From contig NZ_JAAORD010000001.1 of the NCBI RefSeq assembly GCF_017696205.1, forward strand, positions 310,001 through 374,000: a stretch of 64,000 nucleotides of DNA, given 5' to 3'. The DNA is from Prochlorococcus marinus XMU1402. GTDB taxonomy: Bacteria; Cyanobacteriota; Cyanobacteriia; PCC-6307; Cyanobiaceae. Numbering within the stretch: position 1 is the stretch's first letter; each line of letters begins with the position of its first letter. Of the stretch, positions 22,712 through 31,246 are shown piece by piece. A model generated the notes under the pieces. It saw only the letters and a list, made by a program, of their open reading frames with translations. It did no database searches and was not told where the DNA came from. A program made the translations under genes and the position numbers.

Positions 22712-22860
22712 ATTATTGAATTAATAATTTCACCCTAGTTTATTTCAATAATTTTTTAGTATCTTTTAAAACAAAAAAACTGACTTAAATATCAGTTATT
22801 TATTTTAAGGCCACAAAAAAAACATATTAACCTCTAATATGGAACTTTATAAGAATCATT

Positions 22861-23310
22861 GTGAAGATTGGAGATAAAATTCCAGAATTTTCTTTACTGG
22901 ATCAAAATGGAGTTAAAAGATCAAATAAGGGATTAAAAAATCCCCTTGTTTTGTTCTTTTATCCAAAAGATGATACGCCGGGTTGCACCATAGAAGTTTG
23001 CGGATTTAGAGATAAATATGACTTATTTAAAGTATTAGGTGCACAAGTTTGGGGAGTAAGTAATGGAAGTACCTCAAGTCATTTAGCATTTGCAAATAAA
23101 AATAAATTACAATACCCATTACTTTGTGATACGAATGACGCTCTTAGGAAAACTTTTAAAGTTCCTAAAGTATTAGGTTTTATGGATGGTAGGGTAACTT
23201 ACGTTATCGATCGCAAAGGGACAGTTAGGCATATTTTTAGAGATTTATTGAATGGTCCTGAACACATTAAAGAGGCTATTAGAGTACTTAAGGAAATTCA
23301 AAATCAATAA
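22861..23310 (+). CDS. PrxQ/Bcp-type peroxiredoxin
   Basis: A 149-residue thiol peroxidase reducing H2O2 and alkyl hydroperoxides with thioredoxin as donor. Peroxidatic Cys42 and resolving Cys47 (DDTPGCTIEVCGFRD) show the CxxxxC spacing of the Bcp/PrxQ class. The GTG start at 22861 puts the normal short N-terminus (KIGDKIPEFSLLDQNG) in place. No signal peptide. Stands alone on the plus strand. Confidence 0.94.
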   Translation: MKIGDKIPEFSLLDQNGVKRSNKGLKNPLVLFFYPKDDTPGCTIEVCGFRDKYDLFKVLGAQVWGVSNGSTSSHLAFANKNKLQYPLLCDTNDALRKTFKVPKVLGFMDGRVTYVIDRKGTVRHIFRDLLNGPEHIKEAIRVLKEIQNQ

Positions 23311-23376
23311 ATTATTATTAAAGAATTTTAGATTAATAACTTTTGTTTTATTATGGTTTCAGCTTTTTTTTAATAT

Positions 23377-23649
23377 ATGAAGAAAATGGGAATGCAAGCT
23401 GTTGATCTTGCTATTCAAAATGGAGTGGATCTTGACGGTACTCCAATACCTCAAAAAATGCTAGATCTATATAACAAAATTATGGATGAGGAGAATAAAA
23501 GACAAAGGAGTGGTGTTAAAAAATCAATGAGAAATAGATGCGTCAAAACGGGTTCTAAGCATTTTGATAAAGAAACATTGAATCAATTATTAATAGACTC
23601 GGGATGGGAAGGTCTTAAAGAAAAGGAAATTTTATTTTTTTATAACTAA
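23377..23649 (+). CDS. Conserved hypothetical protein (90 aa)
   Basis: Basic, helical protein starting MKKMGMQAVDLAIQNGVDLDG; the middle is rich in Arg/Lys (NKRQRSGVKKSMRNR) and the C-terminus ends KEKEILFFYN. A nucleic-acid contact is conceivable from charge alone. It follows PrxQ by 66 bp and may share its transcript. Confidence 0.65.
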   Translation: MKKMGMQAVDLAIQNGVDLDGTPIPQKMLDLYNKIMDEENKRQRSGVKKSMRNRCVKTGSKHFDKETLNQLLIDSGWEGLKEKEILFFYN

Positions 23650-23749
23650 AAAAAATTTTTAATTATCTTAAAAATAATTTATGGTAATTATTTATTTAAA
23701 TTAAGAAACTGAGAACTAATTAGATATTTTTTATATGTAATTTATTGAA

Positions 23750-24094
23750 TTATTTAAACCATCTTTTTTTTTCAGAGGAAATTATTTTCTCTTTTTCAGC
23801 TTTTGTTTTATTACTTGCTTTTTTGAAAGCTAAGTTTGCTTCTATAACTGTAACTATTGATATAAAAAAAAGACCAGAAATTCCAATTATTTGTTCACTT
23901 TGAGAGGGTTCTGAATCTCCTTGTAAAAAAAAACCTAAAGCGAACCATGCAGTACTAGCAATGATGGTAAAAAAATAGGGTTTCCATCTTCTCTGATATA
24001 AGTAACCCGATCCTAAACCAGGAAGAAAATTTAAAAAAGATGCTACCCACCCTTTTGAAGATGCAAGTATTTCGTCTCTTGAGGGATAAGACAT
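23750..24094 (-). CDS. Conserved membrane protein (114 aa)
   Basis: Three hydrophobic segments: one in WVASFLNFLPGLGSGYLYQRRWKPYFFTIIAS, one in STAWFALGFFL and one in IIGISGLFFISIVTVIEANLAF. The GLGSGYLYQRRWKPYF motif between two spans looks like the TM2-type turn. The C-terminus is basic (KTKAEKEKIISSEKKRWFK). Not otherwise recognised. Confidence 0.65.
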   Translation of the reverse strand: MSYPSRDEILASSKGWVASFLNFLPGLGSGYLYQRRWKPYFFTIIASTAWFALGFFLQGDSEPSQSEQIIGISGLFFISIVTVIEANLAFKKASNKTKAEKEKIISSEKKRWFK

Positions 24095-24099
24095 CTATA

Positions 24100-24204
24100 T
24101 TAAGTATTTATTAAATGTGAATTTATATAAGCAAAAGATATTGCTGCGCAAATTACCCAACTAAAGGGTAAAAACATTCTTATTTTTTCTTTATTGTTAT
24201 TCAT
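24100..24204 (-). CDS. Single-span membrane microprotein (34 aa)
   Basis: Starts MNNNKEKIRMFLPFSWVICA with one hydrophobic helix. It lies immediately upstream (5 bp) of the 114-aa membrane protein on the same strand, so the two are probably co-transcribed. Function unknown. Confidence 0.5.
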   Translation of the reverse strand: MNNNKEKIRMFLPFSWVICAAISFAYINSHLINT

Positions 24205-24270
24205 TTTCTAATTATGTAAAATATTTTTAAAATCTGTGGATTTAATAGATACCTTAAAACTAGAAGAATT

Positions 24271-24296
24271 AAAAAAGACGGTTTTTAACCGTCTTT
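24271..24296 (-). terminator. Rho-independent terminator for the 24324 gene
   Basis: A 10-bp perfect stem AAAGACGGTT / AACCGTCTTT with a 3-nt loop. On the minus strand the hairpin is followed by a run of six T, 28 bp after the stop at 24324. Confidence 0.85.
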
Positions 24297-24323
24297 GAAA
24301 AAAGTAATTTCTCTAAAAATAAA

Positions 24324-24674
24324 TTATTTATCTTTTGAGGCTGAGAGTACTTTAAGTTCTTTTTTTACTTCTTTTTCTCTATCTTCAAGATGTTTTAGTT
24401 GAGCTTTAAAAGCATCTTCAAGTCTTACTTTTTGTGTTTTAATTTCATCAAGCTCTTCTTGATGTTGGTTTTTCTTTAACTCCTTCATTTCACTATCAGA
24501 AATAACATATACAGGACGAAATGAAGGTGTTTCAAAAAGAAGATCAAACATTGAATACATAAGTGACCTTTGAATTAGTACAAATTCAATATCTGATAAT
24601 TCTTTGGAATATGAAAGGATAAATACCGAAGATATTGATACGGCAAATACACCGAATTTCGGTTTACCTAACAT
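24324..24674 (-). CDS. Coiled-coil hypothetical protein (116 aa)
   Basis: The N-terminal ~35 residues contain a hydrophobic stretch (FGVFAVSISSVFILSYS) that could be a signal or membrane anchor. The C-terminal half (about 60-116) is a strongly charged coiled coil (KKNQHQEELDEIKTQKVRLEDAFKAQL and on). An own strong terminator follows. Divergent from arfB. Function unknown. Confidence 0.65.
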   Translation of the reverse strand: MLGKPKFGVFAVSISSVFILSYSKELSDIEFVLIQRSLMYSMFDLLFETPSFRPVYVISDSEMKELKKNQHQEELDEIKTQKVRLEDAFKAQLKHLEDREKEVKKELKVLSASKDK

Positions 24675-24763
24675 AACCGCCCAGTATTTACCGATCGAAT
24701 TTAAGGTATGTTTTAAAGTGTTAAGGAGATGATTCTAAAAATTTTAATTAAAAAGAACTAAAA

Positions 24764-25192
24764 ATGGATTTAAAAATTACTAAAACATTAGTAATCCCAT
24801 TCAACGAAATTAAGTGGCGATTTTCCAGATCCTCGGGCCCTGGAGGGCAAAATTTAAATAAAATTGAAAGTAGAGTAGAGCTTATTTTTGATTTAGAAGA
24901 TTCCAAAGTATTAAATGATAATCAGAAAGAAATTCTTAAAAGAAACTTGAAAAACAAATTAGTAAATAATAGCTTGCGTTTAGCGGTTCAAGAACACAGA
25001 AATCAATTATTAAATAGGCAGCTAGCTTTAAAGAAATTTAGTTCAATCATAAAAAATGCTTTAAATAAACCATTTAAATTAAGAAAATCTACACAACCTA
25101 CTAAAGCATCACAAAAAAAAAGAGTTGAGGTTAAGAAAAAACGTGGCGAATTGAAAAAAAGTAGACAAAAAGAAAAAACATATCCAATATGA
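24764..25192 (+). CDS. arfB: Ribosome rescue/peptidyl-tRNA hydrolase ArfB-like
   Basis: A 142-residue class-I release-factor-like protein without the codon-recognition domain. The catalytic GGQ is in SRSSGPGGQNLNKIESRVEL (about residues 24-40), and the C-terminus is the basic tail (KKRVEVKKKRGELKKSRQKEK) that ArfB inserts into the empty mRNA channel of stalled ribosomes. It hydrolyses peptidyl-tRNA on non-stop complexes. Length matches the family. Confidence 0.92.
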   Translation: MDLKITKTLVIPFNEIKWRFSRSSGPGGQNLNKIESRVELIFDLEDSKVLNDNQKEILKRNLKNKLVNNSLRLAVQEHRNQLLNRQLALKKFSSIIKNALNKPFKLRKSTQPTKASQKKRVEVKKKRGELKKSRQKEKTYPI

Positions 25193-25264
25193 ATAAACTA
25201 AATAAATATTTTCCTCGCAGATTGCAATCAAAGCATGTGATAAATTTAATTTTATTTTGGTTTA

Positions 25265-25513
25265 TTGAATTCAACTAATGATTTCTGGTTAATTGACTCT
25301 AATTTTGTAGGGGTGATGCGTTTCTATAAAGATAGAGATTATTCTGATAAATCTATTGATTACATGTTTATTGAAGAAGGAATTATTATGGGAATTCATG
25401 GAGAAAATCCTCCATTAATGAAAACTAGAAAAAAAATTGTTATTGAAGAAGCGAGACTATTATGGCAAAAATTGTTAAATGAGGGTTGGCAAAAAACTAA
25501 TAAAAAATGGTGA
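25265..25513 (+). CDS. DUF1651 family protein
   Basis: An 82-residue protein with a TTG start. The pattern DFWLIDSNFVGVMRF...IDYMFIEEGIIMGIHGENPPLMKTRKKIVIEEARLLWQKLLNEGWQ matches DUF1651, a family found in Prochlorococcus and Synechococcus. A second member is at 34461. Function unknown. Confidence 0.75.
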   Translation: MNSTNDFWLIDSNFVGVMRFYKDRDYSDKSIDYMFIEEGIIMGIHGENPPLMKTRKKIVIEEARLLWQKLLNEGWQKTNKKW

Positions 25514-25541
25514 GGAAATTCTACAAAAACTTTTTTTAATT

Positions 25542-25706
25542 TCAGAAAATATATGAACCTTTAGGGTATAGCCTGGAAATTTTTTCCTGTTGCAAATATT
25601 TCTTTTTTTTGATGTCTTTTTCATATCTTTTCAACATCATTAGATAGTTTGTAAATCCAAAAATTATTAAAAACACAATGAATCTTATTCCTGCATCAAA
25701 GTTCAT
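25542..25706 (-). CDS. Small membrane protein (54 aa)
   Basis: Starts MNFDAGIRFIVFLIIFGFTN: one span followed by a very basic cytoplasmic region (KRYEKDIKKKKYLQQEK). The frame is open a little further upstream to 25748 but the ATG at 25706 directly precedes the hydrophobic segment. Function unknown. Confidence 0.55.
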   Translation of the reverse strand: MNFDAGIRFIVFLIIFGFTNYLMMLKRYEKDIKKKKYLQQEKISRLYPKGSYIF

Positions 25707-25768
25707 ATGAATATTAAGCTTTATTTTAATCTGACAATTACTAATCAAAAATCAATCGGTATTTATAT

Positions 25769-26629
25769 CTAATTAAAACGTTTAGTAAAAATCTTTTTTG
25801 ATTTTACAGTATAAAAAATACATAACAAAAGTAATATTAAAATTGAACTAAAGCTTCCGATTGGGTTTGGAATATTTTGTGTAAAAGGCCCTGCTAAAAA
25901 TGAAGGTGTATTTTCTTTGAATTCTATTAATCCGTTATTTAATAAAAACCAAATACCCACAAGTCCTCCATGAATTCCTATGCAATTCCATAAAGAACCT
26001 TTACCTCTAATTTTTACTAATGATAGAAATATTCCAAGTAAAATAAATCCCAAACGTAATCCTACTATGTTCCAAAAGATCTCATTTGATAAATTATGAA
26101 CCAGGCTAAAAATTATAGCTTGTAAAGCTATTGATATTTTTGTGCCATATTCAAATTTTAATTCTTCTAGTAACCAGCCTCTAAAAATTATTTCCTCTGC
26201 GAATCCAACACCTAATCCCAGTAAAATAGAATTTAACAATATTATTGGCGAGAATTCACCTACCCAAGAAATATAATTTTTTTGCAATAGTGGTACCAGA
26301 ATTAGAATTATTAAAACTAAAGCAAATAAAATACCTTGAGAAAAATTGAAAAAGTTTTTCAAGAATTTGTCTTTTGTTATACCAAGAATTATCCAAGCAT
26401 TCGATTTATTTCGTTTGATATAAAACCAATATGGGATTAAAAAGATAAAAAGTAAGAAAGTAATAATAGTACCAATTAAGGATAAATTTTCTTTTTCAAA
26501 ATTAAACAATAAAAGTGGCTGAGATAAAGTCCAGCCAATGCAATAAAGAATAGGAATAAAAAATATAGTGGATAAAAATCTTGGTCTTAAAAGAAAAAAA
26601 CTTCTAATTAGTATCATTACATTTTTCAT
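25769..26629 (-). CDS. CPBP-family intramembrane metalloprotease
   Basis: A 286-residue polytopic membrane protein with about eight hydrophobic segments. The CPBP (Abi/Rce1-like) motifs are present: FAEEIIFRGWLLEEL (EExxxR, about residues 143-157), FSLVHN with the conserved His, and IGIHGGLVG near the C-terminus. In bacteria these proteins act in membrane proteolysis, often linked to bacteriocin or peptide maturation; in cyanobacteria the role is mostly unknown. Confidence 0.87.
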   Translation of the reverse strand: MKNVMILIRSFFLLRPRFLSTIFFIPILYCIGWTLSQPLLLFNFEKENLSLIGTIITFLLFIFLIPYWFYIKRNKSNAWIILGITKDKFLKNFFNFSQGILFALVLIILILVPLLQKNYISWVGEFSPIILLNSILLGLGVGFAEEIIFRGWLLEELKFEYGTKISIALQAIIFSLVHNLSNEIFWNIVGLRLGFILLGIFLSLVKIRGKGSLWNCIGIHGGLVGIWFLLNNGLIEFKENTPSFLAGPFTQNIPNPIGSFSSILILLLLCIFYTVKSKKIFTKRFN

Positions 26630-26646
26630 TTTAGTTTAAATATTAA

Positions 26647-26844
26647 TTAACCCCATCCTTTGCCTTTTATTATTCTAACTGCTTGTTCAAAAAGTTTTAG
26701 CTTTTTCTTTTTACTATAATTTATGTTTTTTGAAAGATTAGATAAATCTTTATAAAATTGACGGGTTATTTTATCTTCTTTATCACTAGGCCATAGTAAG
26801 TCTGAGCCCTCTTCATATTCTTCTTTATATCTTTCTTTATTCAA
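26647..26844 (-). CDS. Conserved hypothetical protein (65 aa)
   Basis: Starts MNKERYKEEYEEGSDLLWPSD; highly charged, helical C-terminus (KKKKLKLFEQAVRIIKGKGWG). It is 17 bp upstream of the CPBP protease on the same strand and is probably in its operon. Confidence 0.6.
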   Translation of the reverse strand: MNKERYKEEYEEGSDLLWPSDKEDKITRQFYKDLSNLSKNINYSKKKKLKLFEQAVRIIKGKGWG

Positions 26845-26932
26845 ATTTTTTTATATCGTAATAATTTAAATTTTACTTATTGCAAATGCTTAAAAGTGAT
26901 GTTTATTAAATTTGTGTATTTATTTAAAATTT

Positions 26933-27022
26933 ATGCTGATTAATCTTTCAACTTTAGTTTTTACATTATTATCTCCATTTCTTATTTTTGCAGTAGTAGT
27001 ATCGGTTTACTTATTTCATTAG
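26933..27022 (+). CDS. Single-span membrane microprotein (29 aa)
   Basis: Almost entirely hydrophobic, starting MLINLSTLVFTLLSPFLIFA and ending VYLFH. Size and topology are those of small photosystem or cytochrome-complex subunits, but no identity is supported. Confidence 0.45.
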   Translation: MLINLSTLVFTLLSPFLIFAVVVSVYLFH

Positions 27023-27050
27023 GAATTATTTACAAATAAACTTAATTAAT

Positions 27051-27146
27051 TTAAGGGTGTATTATGCCTACTTTTTCTAATGCAAATGATAAAACTGCAA
27101 TTAGCGCCATTAGTGTTAATATCTTGTTCTTTTTGATGAAATCCAT
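27051..27146 (-). CDS. Small membrane protein (31 aa)
   Basis: Starts MDFIKKNKILTLMALIAVLS: basic N-terminus then one span and a short tail GIIHP. Convergent with the preceding microprotein (28 bp gap). Confidence 0.45.
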   Translation of the reverse strand: MDFIKKNKILTLMALIAVLSFALEKVGIIHP

Positions 27147-27319
27147 AATTCATATAATGATAAAAGAATAATTGAATCTATTTTGCTCTATGAATCTGAA
27201 TAAATAAGGGATTATAGACTTTAATTTTTATATTTATCTATAAAGAACAAAGGATCATTAAAATCCTCTTACAAATTAAGAAAAAAGTAAATCAGCATAT
27301 TTACGGATTTACTGAAAAT

Positions 27320-27640
27320 ATAAAAAGGAGTAATTTATAAATGTTGAGTTCGGAGGCAATCTAAATGATTGATAGTCCGCCTGAAATTTAGTAAATTCCA
27401 AAATATAGGAAGCGTATTCCTGAGAATGGGATTATTCGAAAATTAAAGTTCAATCAATTAGTCTGATAAGACTTCGCTTTATAATTACTAGCGACAATAG
27501 GGACTGAAATTATCGATAGAAATCCCCGAATTCACGTATTCTAGGTTTATGAGTAAATAGACTTTAAAATATGTAATTTTATATCCTGTAAGAAGGAAAT
27601 CAAATATTAAAAAGGACTGTACCAACAGTCCTTTTTTTAT
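27320..27640 (+). ncRNA. Candidate structured small RNA with terminator
   Basis: About 300 nt without a convincing gene, ending in a strong intrinsic terminator, and richer in G/C stems than the flanks. Seen: nested pairing GAGGC...GCCTG with a TTC/GAA closing pair near 27347-27388, a hairpin AGGAA/TTCCT near 27409-27423, AGTC/GACT near 27459-27472, and a long-range GGGATT/AATCCC pairing. I looked for tmRNA tag, RNase P and SRP signatures and saw none. It could be 6S RNA, a Yfr-type RNA or a long 5' leader of the downstream hydrolase. The 5' end is a guess. Confidence 0.5.
27611..27638 (+). terminator. Intrinsic terminator of the 27.3-27.6 kb RNA
   Basis: A 10-bp perfect stem AAAGGACTGT / ACAGTCCTTT with a 4-nt loop ACCA and a run of T. 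It sits 75 bp before the start of the plus-strand hydrolase gene, so the upstream transcript ends here and the hydrolase needs its own promoter or readthrough. Confidence 0.9.
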
Positions 27641-27713
27641 TTAACAAATTTCCTCTAAACTGGACTTCTTCTTGGATAATATAGATTAATAAATTGATTA
27701 AAAATATTTCAAA

Positions 27714-28667
27714 ATGAAAGATCAAGTCTTGTTTCCTAAAATTGAAGTGCGTGAAAAGGGTTTTTTACAAGTAAGTGATATTCATATTATTTATTGGGAA
27801 AGATCTGGTAATCCAAATGGTAAAAAAATTCTTGTTATTCATGGAGGTCCAGGAGGAGGAAGTCAACCAAGATATAGAAGATACTTTGACCCAGATAAAT
27901 TCGATATTATTCAATTTGACCAAAGAGGTTGCGGTTCTTCAACTCCCTTCTCGGAATTAAAAGAAAATACGACCAATCATTTAGTTGATGATATTGAGAA
28001 ACTAAGGATTCTTTTAAAAATAGACACTTGGCATTTGTTTGGTGGATCTTGGGGCTCAACACTTTCACTTATATATGCGATTAAAAATCCCTCAAGAGTT
28101 ATCAGCTTAACTTTGCGAGGGATATTTTTATGTAGAAAGTTTGAATTGTTATGGTTCTATCAATATGGTGCAAGTGAGATATTCCCCGATGAATTTGAAG
28201 AATATATTTCTGTAATACCAAAAGAAGAGAGAAATGATTTAATAAGTTCTTTTTATAAATATCTAACATCTTCAGATGCGAATCTGAGATCAAAAGCAGC
28301 AGCAGCTTGGACAAAATGGGAACTCTCAACAAGTCATTTAATAAATAAAAAATTTGATTTTGATAAGTCTGAAGTTAATTCTTTTTCAGATGCCTTTGCA
28401 AGGATAGAATGTCATTATTTTATTAATAATATTTTCTTAGAAGATGATTTTATTTTGAAAAATATAAAAACAATAGAATCGATTCCAACAAAAATTATTC
28501 AAGGGAGGTATGACGTTGTATGTCCTGTTAGGAGTGCTTGGGATCTAAATAAGAAATTAAAGAATTCTGAATTAATTATTGTTAATGATGCTGGTCATTC
28601 AATGAGTGAAAAAGGTATAAGTATCGAATTAATAAAAGCTGTAAAAGGAATTGAAAATCTCCAATAA
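27714..28667 (+). CDS. pip: Proline iminopeptidase-like alpha/beta hydrolase
   Basis: A 317-residue serine peptidase of family S33 that removes N-terminal proline. Motifs: the oxyanion-hole region HGGPGGGSQPRYRRYFDP (residues 43-60), FDQRGCGSSTP, the nucleophile elbow GGSWGSTLSL (Ser near 113), the acid in GRYDVVCP, and the catalytic His in NDAGHSMSE. Length is as expected. No signal peptide. Confidence 0.92.
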   Translation: MKDQVLFPKIEVREKGFLQVSDIHIIYWERSGNPNGKKILVIHGGPGGGSQPRYRRYFDPDKFDIIQFDQRGCGSSTPFSELKENTTNHLVDDIEKLRILLKIDTWHLFGGSWGSTLSLIYAIKNPSRVISLTLRGIFLCRKFELLWFYQYGASEIFPDEFEEYISVIPKEERNDLISSFYKYLTSSDANLRSKAAAAWTKWELSTSHLINKKFDFDKSEVNSFSDAFARIECHYFINNIFLEDDFILKNIKTIESIPTKIIQGRYDVVCPVRSAWDLNKKLKNSELIIVNDAGHSMSEKGISIELIKAVKGIENLQ

Positions 28668-28687
28668 ACAGAATATGTTTTTAAAAA

Positions 28688-28861
28688 TTAAAGGCCATTA
28701 TCTTCAATATTTTGTGCAATACTCCTAAGAAGTTCGACGATATCAGAATCTTCGCATTGAGTATCATCTTTGAGCAAAATGCACTCGTCTCTAATACTTA
28801 CATTAGTACTCCACCATATCCCTGAACTATTGGTATCGTCCCATTCAAATCTTTCAGACAT
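28688..28861 (-). CDS. Acidic small protein (57 aa)
   Basis: Starts MSERFEWDDTNSSGIWWSTN and ends LLRSIAQNIEDNGL. Acidic, with two Cys. Convergent with the hydrolase gene. A real gene is likely from the balanced composition; function unknown. Confidence 0.55.
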   Translation of the reverse strand: MSERFEWDDTNSSGIWWSTNVSIRDECILLKDDTQCEDSDIVELLRSIAQNIEDNGL

Positions 28862-28988
28862 AATTATTAAAACTTAATAAATACATTAAAGCTTCCATTA
28901 CTTCATCGTGGATTTATATATGTAATTTCAAAATTTAAAAAATTTTCATATGCGCTAAAAGGAATCTGGAAATTTCTGACAATAAAAT

Positions 28989-30485
28989 TTAGAAATCTAA
29001 TTTCAGTTCGTATTGTTTTTCCTTTACCTTAGAAACAATTTTTTTATTATTTATATTTTTTCTAAGCCTTTTTCTAGAGCCATGCTTCAAATAAATTTCT
29101 TTTGAGATATCCCAATATCCAACCTTTTTAGTGATTTCCTGAAGTTTCTTCTTTGCATTTTTAGTGCTAATTGGGATGTCAATTATTGGTCTAATGTAAT
29201 TAATTTTTTCATATTCTTCTTGATTAAATCTATATAATAGCCATGGTTCATGAATGAAATTAAGTGAAATATCTTTTAATTCTGGTATCCATTTTTTTAT
29301 AAATTTCCCTTGAGGATCATGATCCTTTCCCTGCTTGATAGGATTATAAATTCTATTGGTATTTATAGACGTAGTTCCAGATTGCATTTGGCATTGGTTC
29401 CAATGTATTCCAGGCTCATAATCCACAAATTTATTTGCTAATTCAGAACCTGAATCTTGCCATGGCAGCCATAAATTATAGCTAGCAAAAGACATTAACA
29501 TCGCTCGCATCCTGAAGTTAATCCATCCATTGAAATTTAATGAACGCATACATGCATCTATAAAAGGAAAGCCTGTATTACCTGAACTCCATGAATTAAG
29601 TAATTCATTATTTTTTTCTCTAATATTTTTAAAAAAAGGATGGTATTCCCTAAACTCTAGTTCTGGTTCACTTTCAAGTTTCTGAATAAAATGACAATGC
29701 CATGTTAATCTGCTTTTTAACATCCGGGAATTATTGTTTTTTGATATATTTGCTTTTTTAAAAATTTCTTTTAATGAAATGCATCCCCAACAAATATATG
29801 GGGATAATCTTGTACAACTATCAAATGATTTTTCTGGGCTAGATATATCTTTTGAATAAGAATCTAATTTTTTACTAAAGAAGTATTGCATTCTCTCTAA
29901 ACCTTTCTTTCTTCCACCTTGCATTCTTCCTGGACAAGTTTCTTTTTTAAAGGTAAAAATTTCATCTGAGGGCATTTCTCCAATATTAAAGTTAATAGAA
30001 TTAATTCTTAATGGAGCTTTAAGTAAGTTTTTTTCGGAATTTTTTTGCCACTTTTTAGACCAATTATTCCTATCTAAATTTCCTCTAAAAACTGAAAATT
30101 GTAGAAATTCCTTCCAAATAATATTTTTGCTTAAAGCCCATTCTCTTACTTTTTGATCTCTTTTATAAGTAAGCCAATCTCCGGTTTCTTGATGGCTAAA
30201 TATACCTTTGATTTTAAATTTTGAACTAATTTCATCAAAAATATTAATAACATTTCCAGTTCTAATAATTAATGGTTGTCCGATCTCAGCAAGTGCATTC
30301 CTTAAATCTATTAAACTTTCCTTGCAAAATTGCCATTGTCTATGTGAATGGGTATTTTGGCTCCAAATATCTACCTCAATAATGTAAATAGGTAAAATAT
30401 CACAATCTCTTATAGCCTCACAAAGAGCTTCGTTATCATAAATTCTTAAATCTTTCTTAAACCATAAGATATTTATTTCTTTCAT
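28989..30485 (-). CDS. Cryptochrome/DNA photolyase family protein
   Basis: A 498-residue flavoprotein with an N-terminal photolyase Rossmann domain (NILWFKKDLRIYDNEAL, residues 5-21) and a C-terminal FAD-binding helical domain. The latter includes GNTGFPFIDACMRSLNFNGWINFRMRAM, the GIHWNQCQMQSGTTSINTNRIYNPIKQ block and DPQGKFIKKWIPEL. It repairs UV-induced pyrimidine dimers or acts as a blue-light sensor. The DNA-repair role is more likely in a high-light picocyanobacterium, but the sequence differs somewhat from canonical PhrA, so no symbol is given. Confidence 0.88.
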   Translation of the reverse strand: MKEINILWFKKDLRIYDNEALCEAIRDCDILPIYIIEVDIWSQNTHSHRQWQFCKESLIDLRNALAEIGQPLIIRTGNVINIFDEISSKFKIKGIFSHQETGDWLTYKRDQKVREWALSKNIIWKEFLQFSVFRGNLDRNNWSKKWQKNSEKNLLKAPLRINSINFNIGEMPSDEIFTFKKETCPGRMQGGRKKGLERMQYFFSKKLDSYSKDISSPEKSFDSCTRLSPYICWGCISLKEIFKKANISKNNNSRMLKSRLTWHCHFIQKLESEPELEFREYHPFFKNIREKNNELLNSWSSGNTGFPFIDACMRSLNFNGWINFRMRAMLMSFASYNLWLPWQDSGSELANKFVDYEPGIHWNQCQMQSGTTSINTNRIYNPIKQGKDHDPQGKFIKKWIPELKDISLNFIHEPWLLYRFNQEEYEKINYIRPIIDIPISTKNAKKKLQEITKKVGYWDISKEIYLKHGSRKRLRKNINNKKIVSKVKEKQYELKLDF

Positions 30486-30571
30486 AATTTTTTCTTTTAA
30501 TCTTAGAAAAATAAGATTAAGTTTGTAGGTGAAAAATATAAAAAATTTTAGAATAACTAAAAATCAAAAAA

Positions 30572-31195
30572 ATGAAAATAACAAAAAAACTTTGGGAGGA
30601 TAATTATGAGATCGCTTTACTAAGTTTAAATACAAAATTTGTTCAAGGTTTAAAGAATGGAAGTCTCCCTAAAAATATATTTCAAGAATATTTAGCTCAA
30701 GATTATTTCTTTTTAGAGACTTTTGCTAAGGCATATGGTCTTGCAGTTTCTAAATCAAAAGATAAATATTCAATAAGGAAGTTGAGTGAACTTTTAATGG
30801 GAGTTTCAGAGGAGTTAATACTTCATGAAACTTATGCAAAAGAATGGGATATTGATTTATCTAATAACTATATAAAAAAAGCTACAAAAAATTATACAGA
30901 TTTTCTTGATGATACTTCAAAAAGACTTAGCTCTCTTGAAATAATGTTTGCAATGACTCCATGTATGCGACTTTATTCTTGGATAGGTAAAAGTTTGTAT
31001 AAAGAGGAATTTGACATTAAATATAAAGAATGGATAATTACTTATTCTGATGAGAGCTTTGAAAAGCTAGCAGATTCACTTGAAAATCTTATTGAGACCA
31101 ATAAAGAAACATATGATATTAATCAGGCAAAATTTTTATACAGGAGAGCTATGGAATTGGAGTTAGATTTTTTTAATGCATATTCAGATTTCTAA
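30572..31195 (+). CDS. tenA: TenA-family thiaminase/aminopyrimidine aminohydrolase
   Basis: A 207-residue all-helical enzyme that salvages thiamine breakdown products, giving hydroxymethylpyrimidine. The family pattern is clear: N-terminal FVQGLKNGSLPKNIFQEYLAQDYFFLETFAKAYG, the catalytic Cys region FAMTPCMRLYSWIG, and the C-terminal FLYRRAMELELDFF(N/D)AY. thiD follows 51 bp downstream, so they form a pyrimidine-salvage unit for thiamine. Confidence 0.93.
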   Translation: MKITKKLWEDNYEIALLSLNTKFVQGLKNGSLPKNIFQEYLAQDYFFLETFAKAYGLAVSKSKDKYSIRKLSELLMGVSEELILHETYAKEWDIDLSNNYIKKATKNYTDFLDDTSKRLSSLEIMFAMTPCMRLYSWIGKSLYKEEFDIKYKEWIITYSDESFEKLADSLENLIETNKETYDINQAKFLYRRAMELELDFFNAYSDF

Positions 31196-31246
31196 TTTAA
31201 ATTTAAAATATTTTTATTATATTTATAAATCCTTGTTTCTTAAACC

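Noticed and set aside
27320-27640. tmRNA, RNase P RNA or SRP RNA
   Set aside because: No tag reading frame or tRNA-like acceptor, no RNase P conserved blocks and no SRP Alu/GGAA features were seen.
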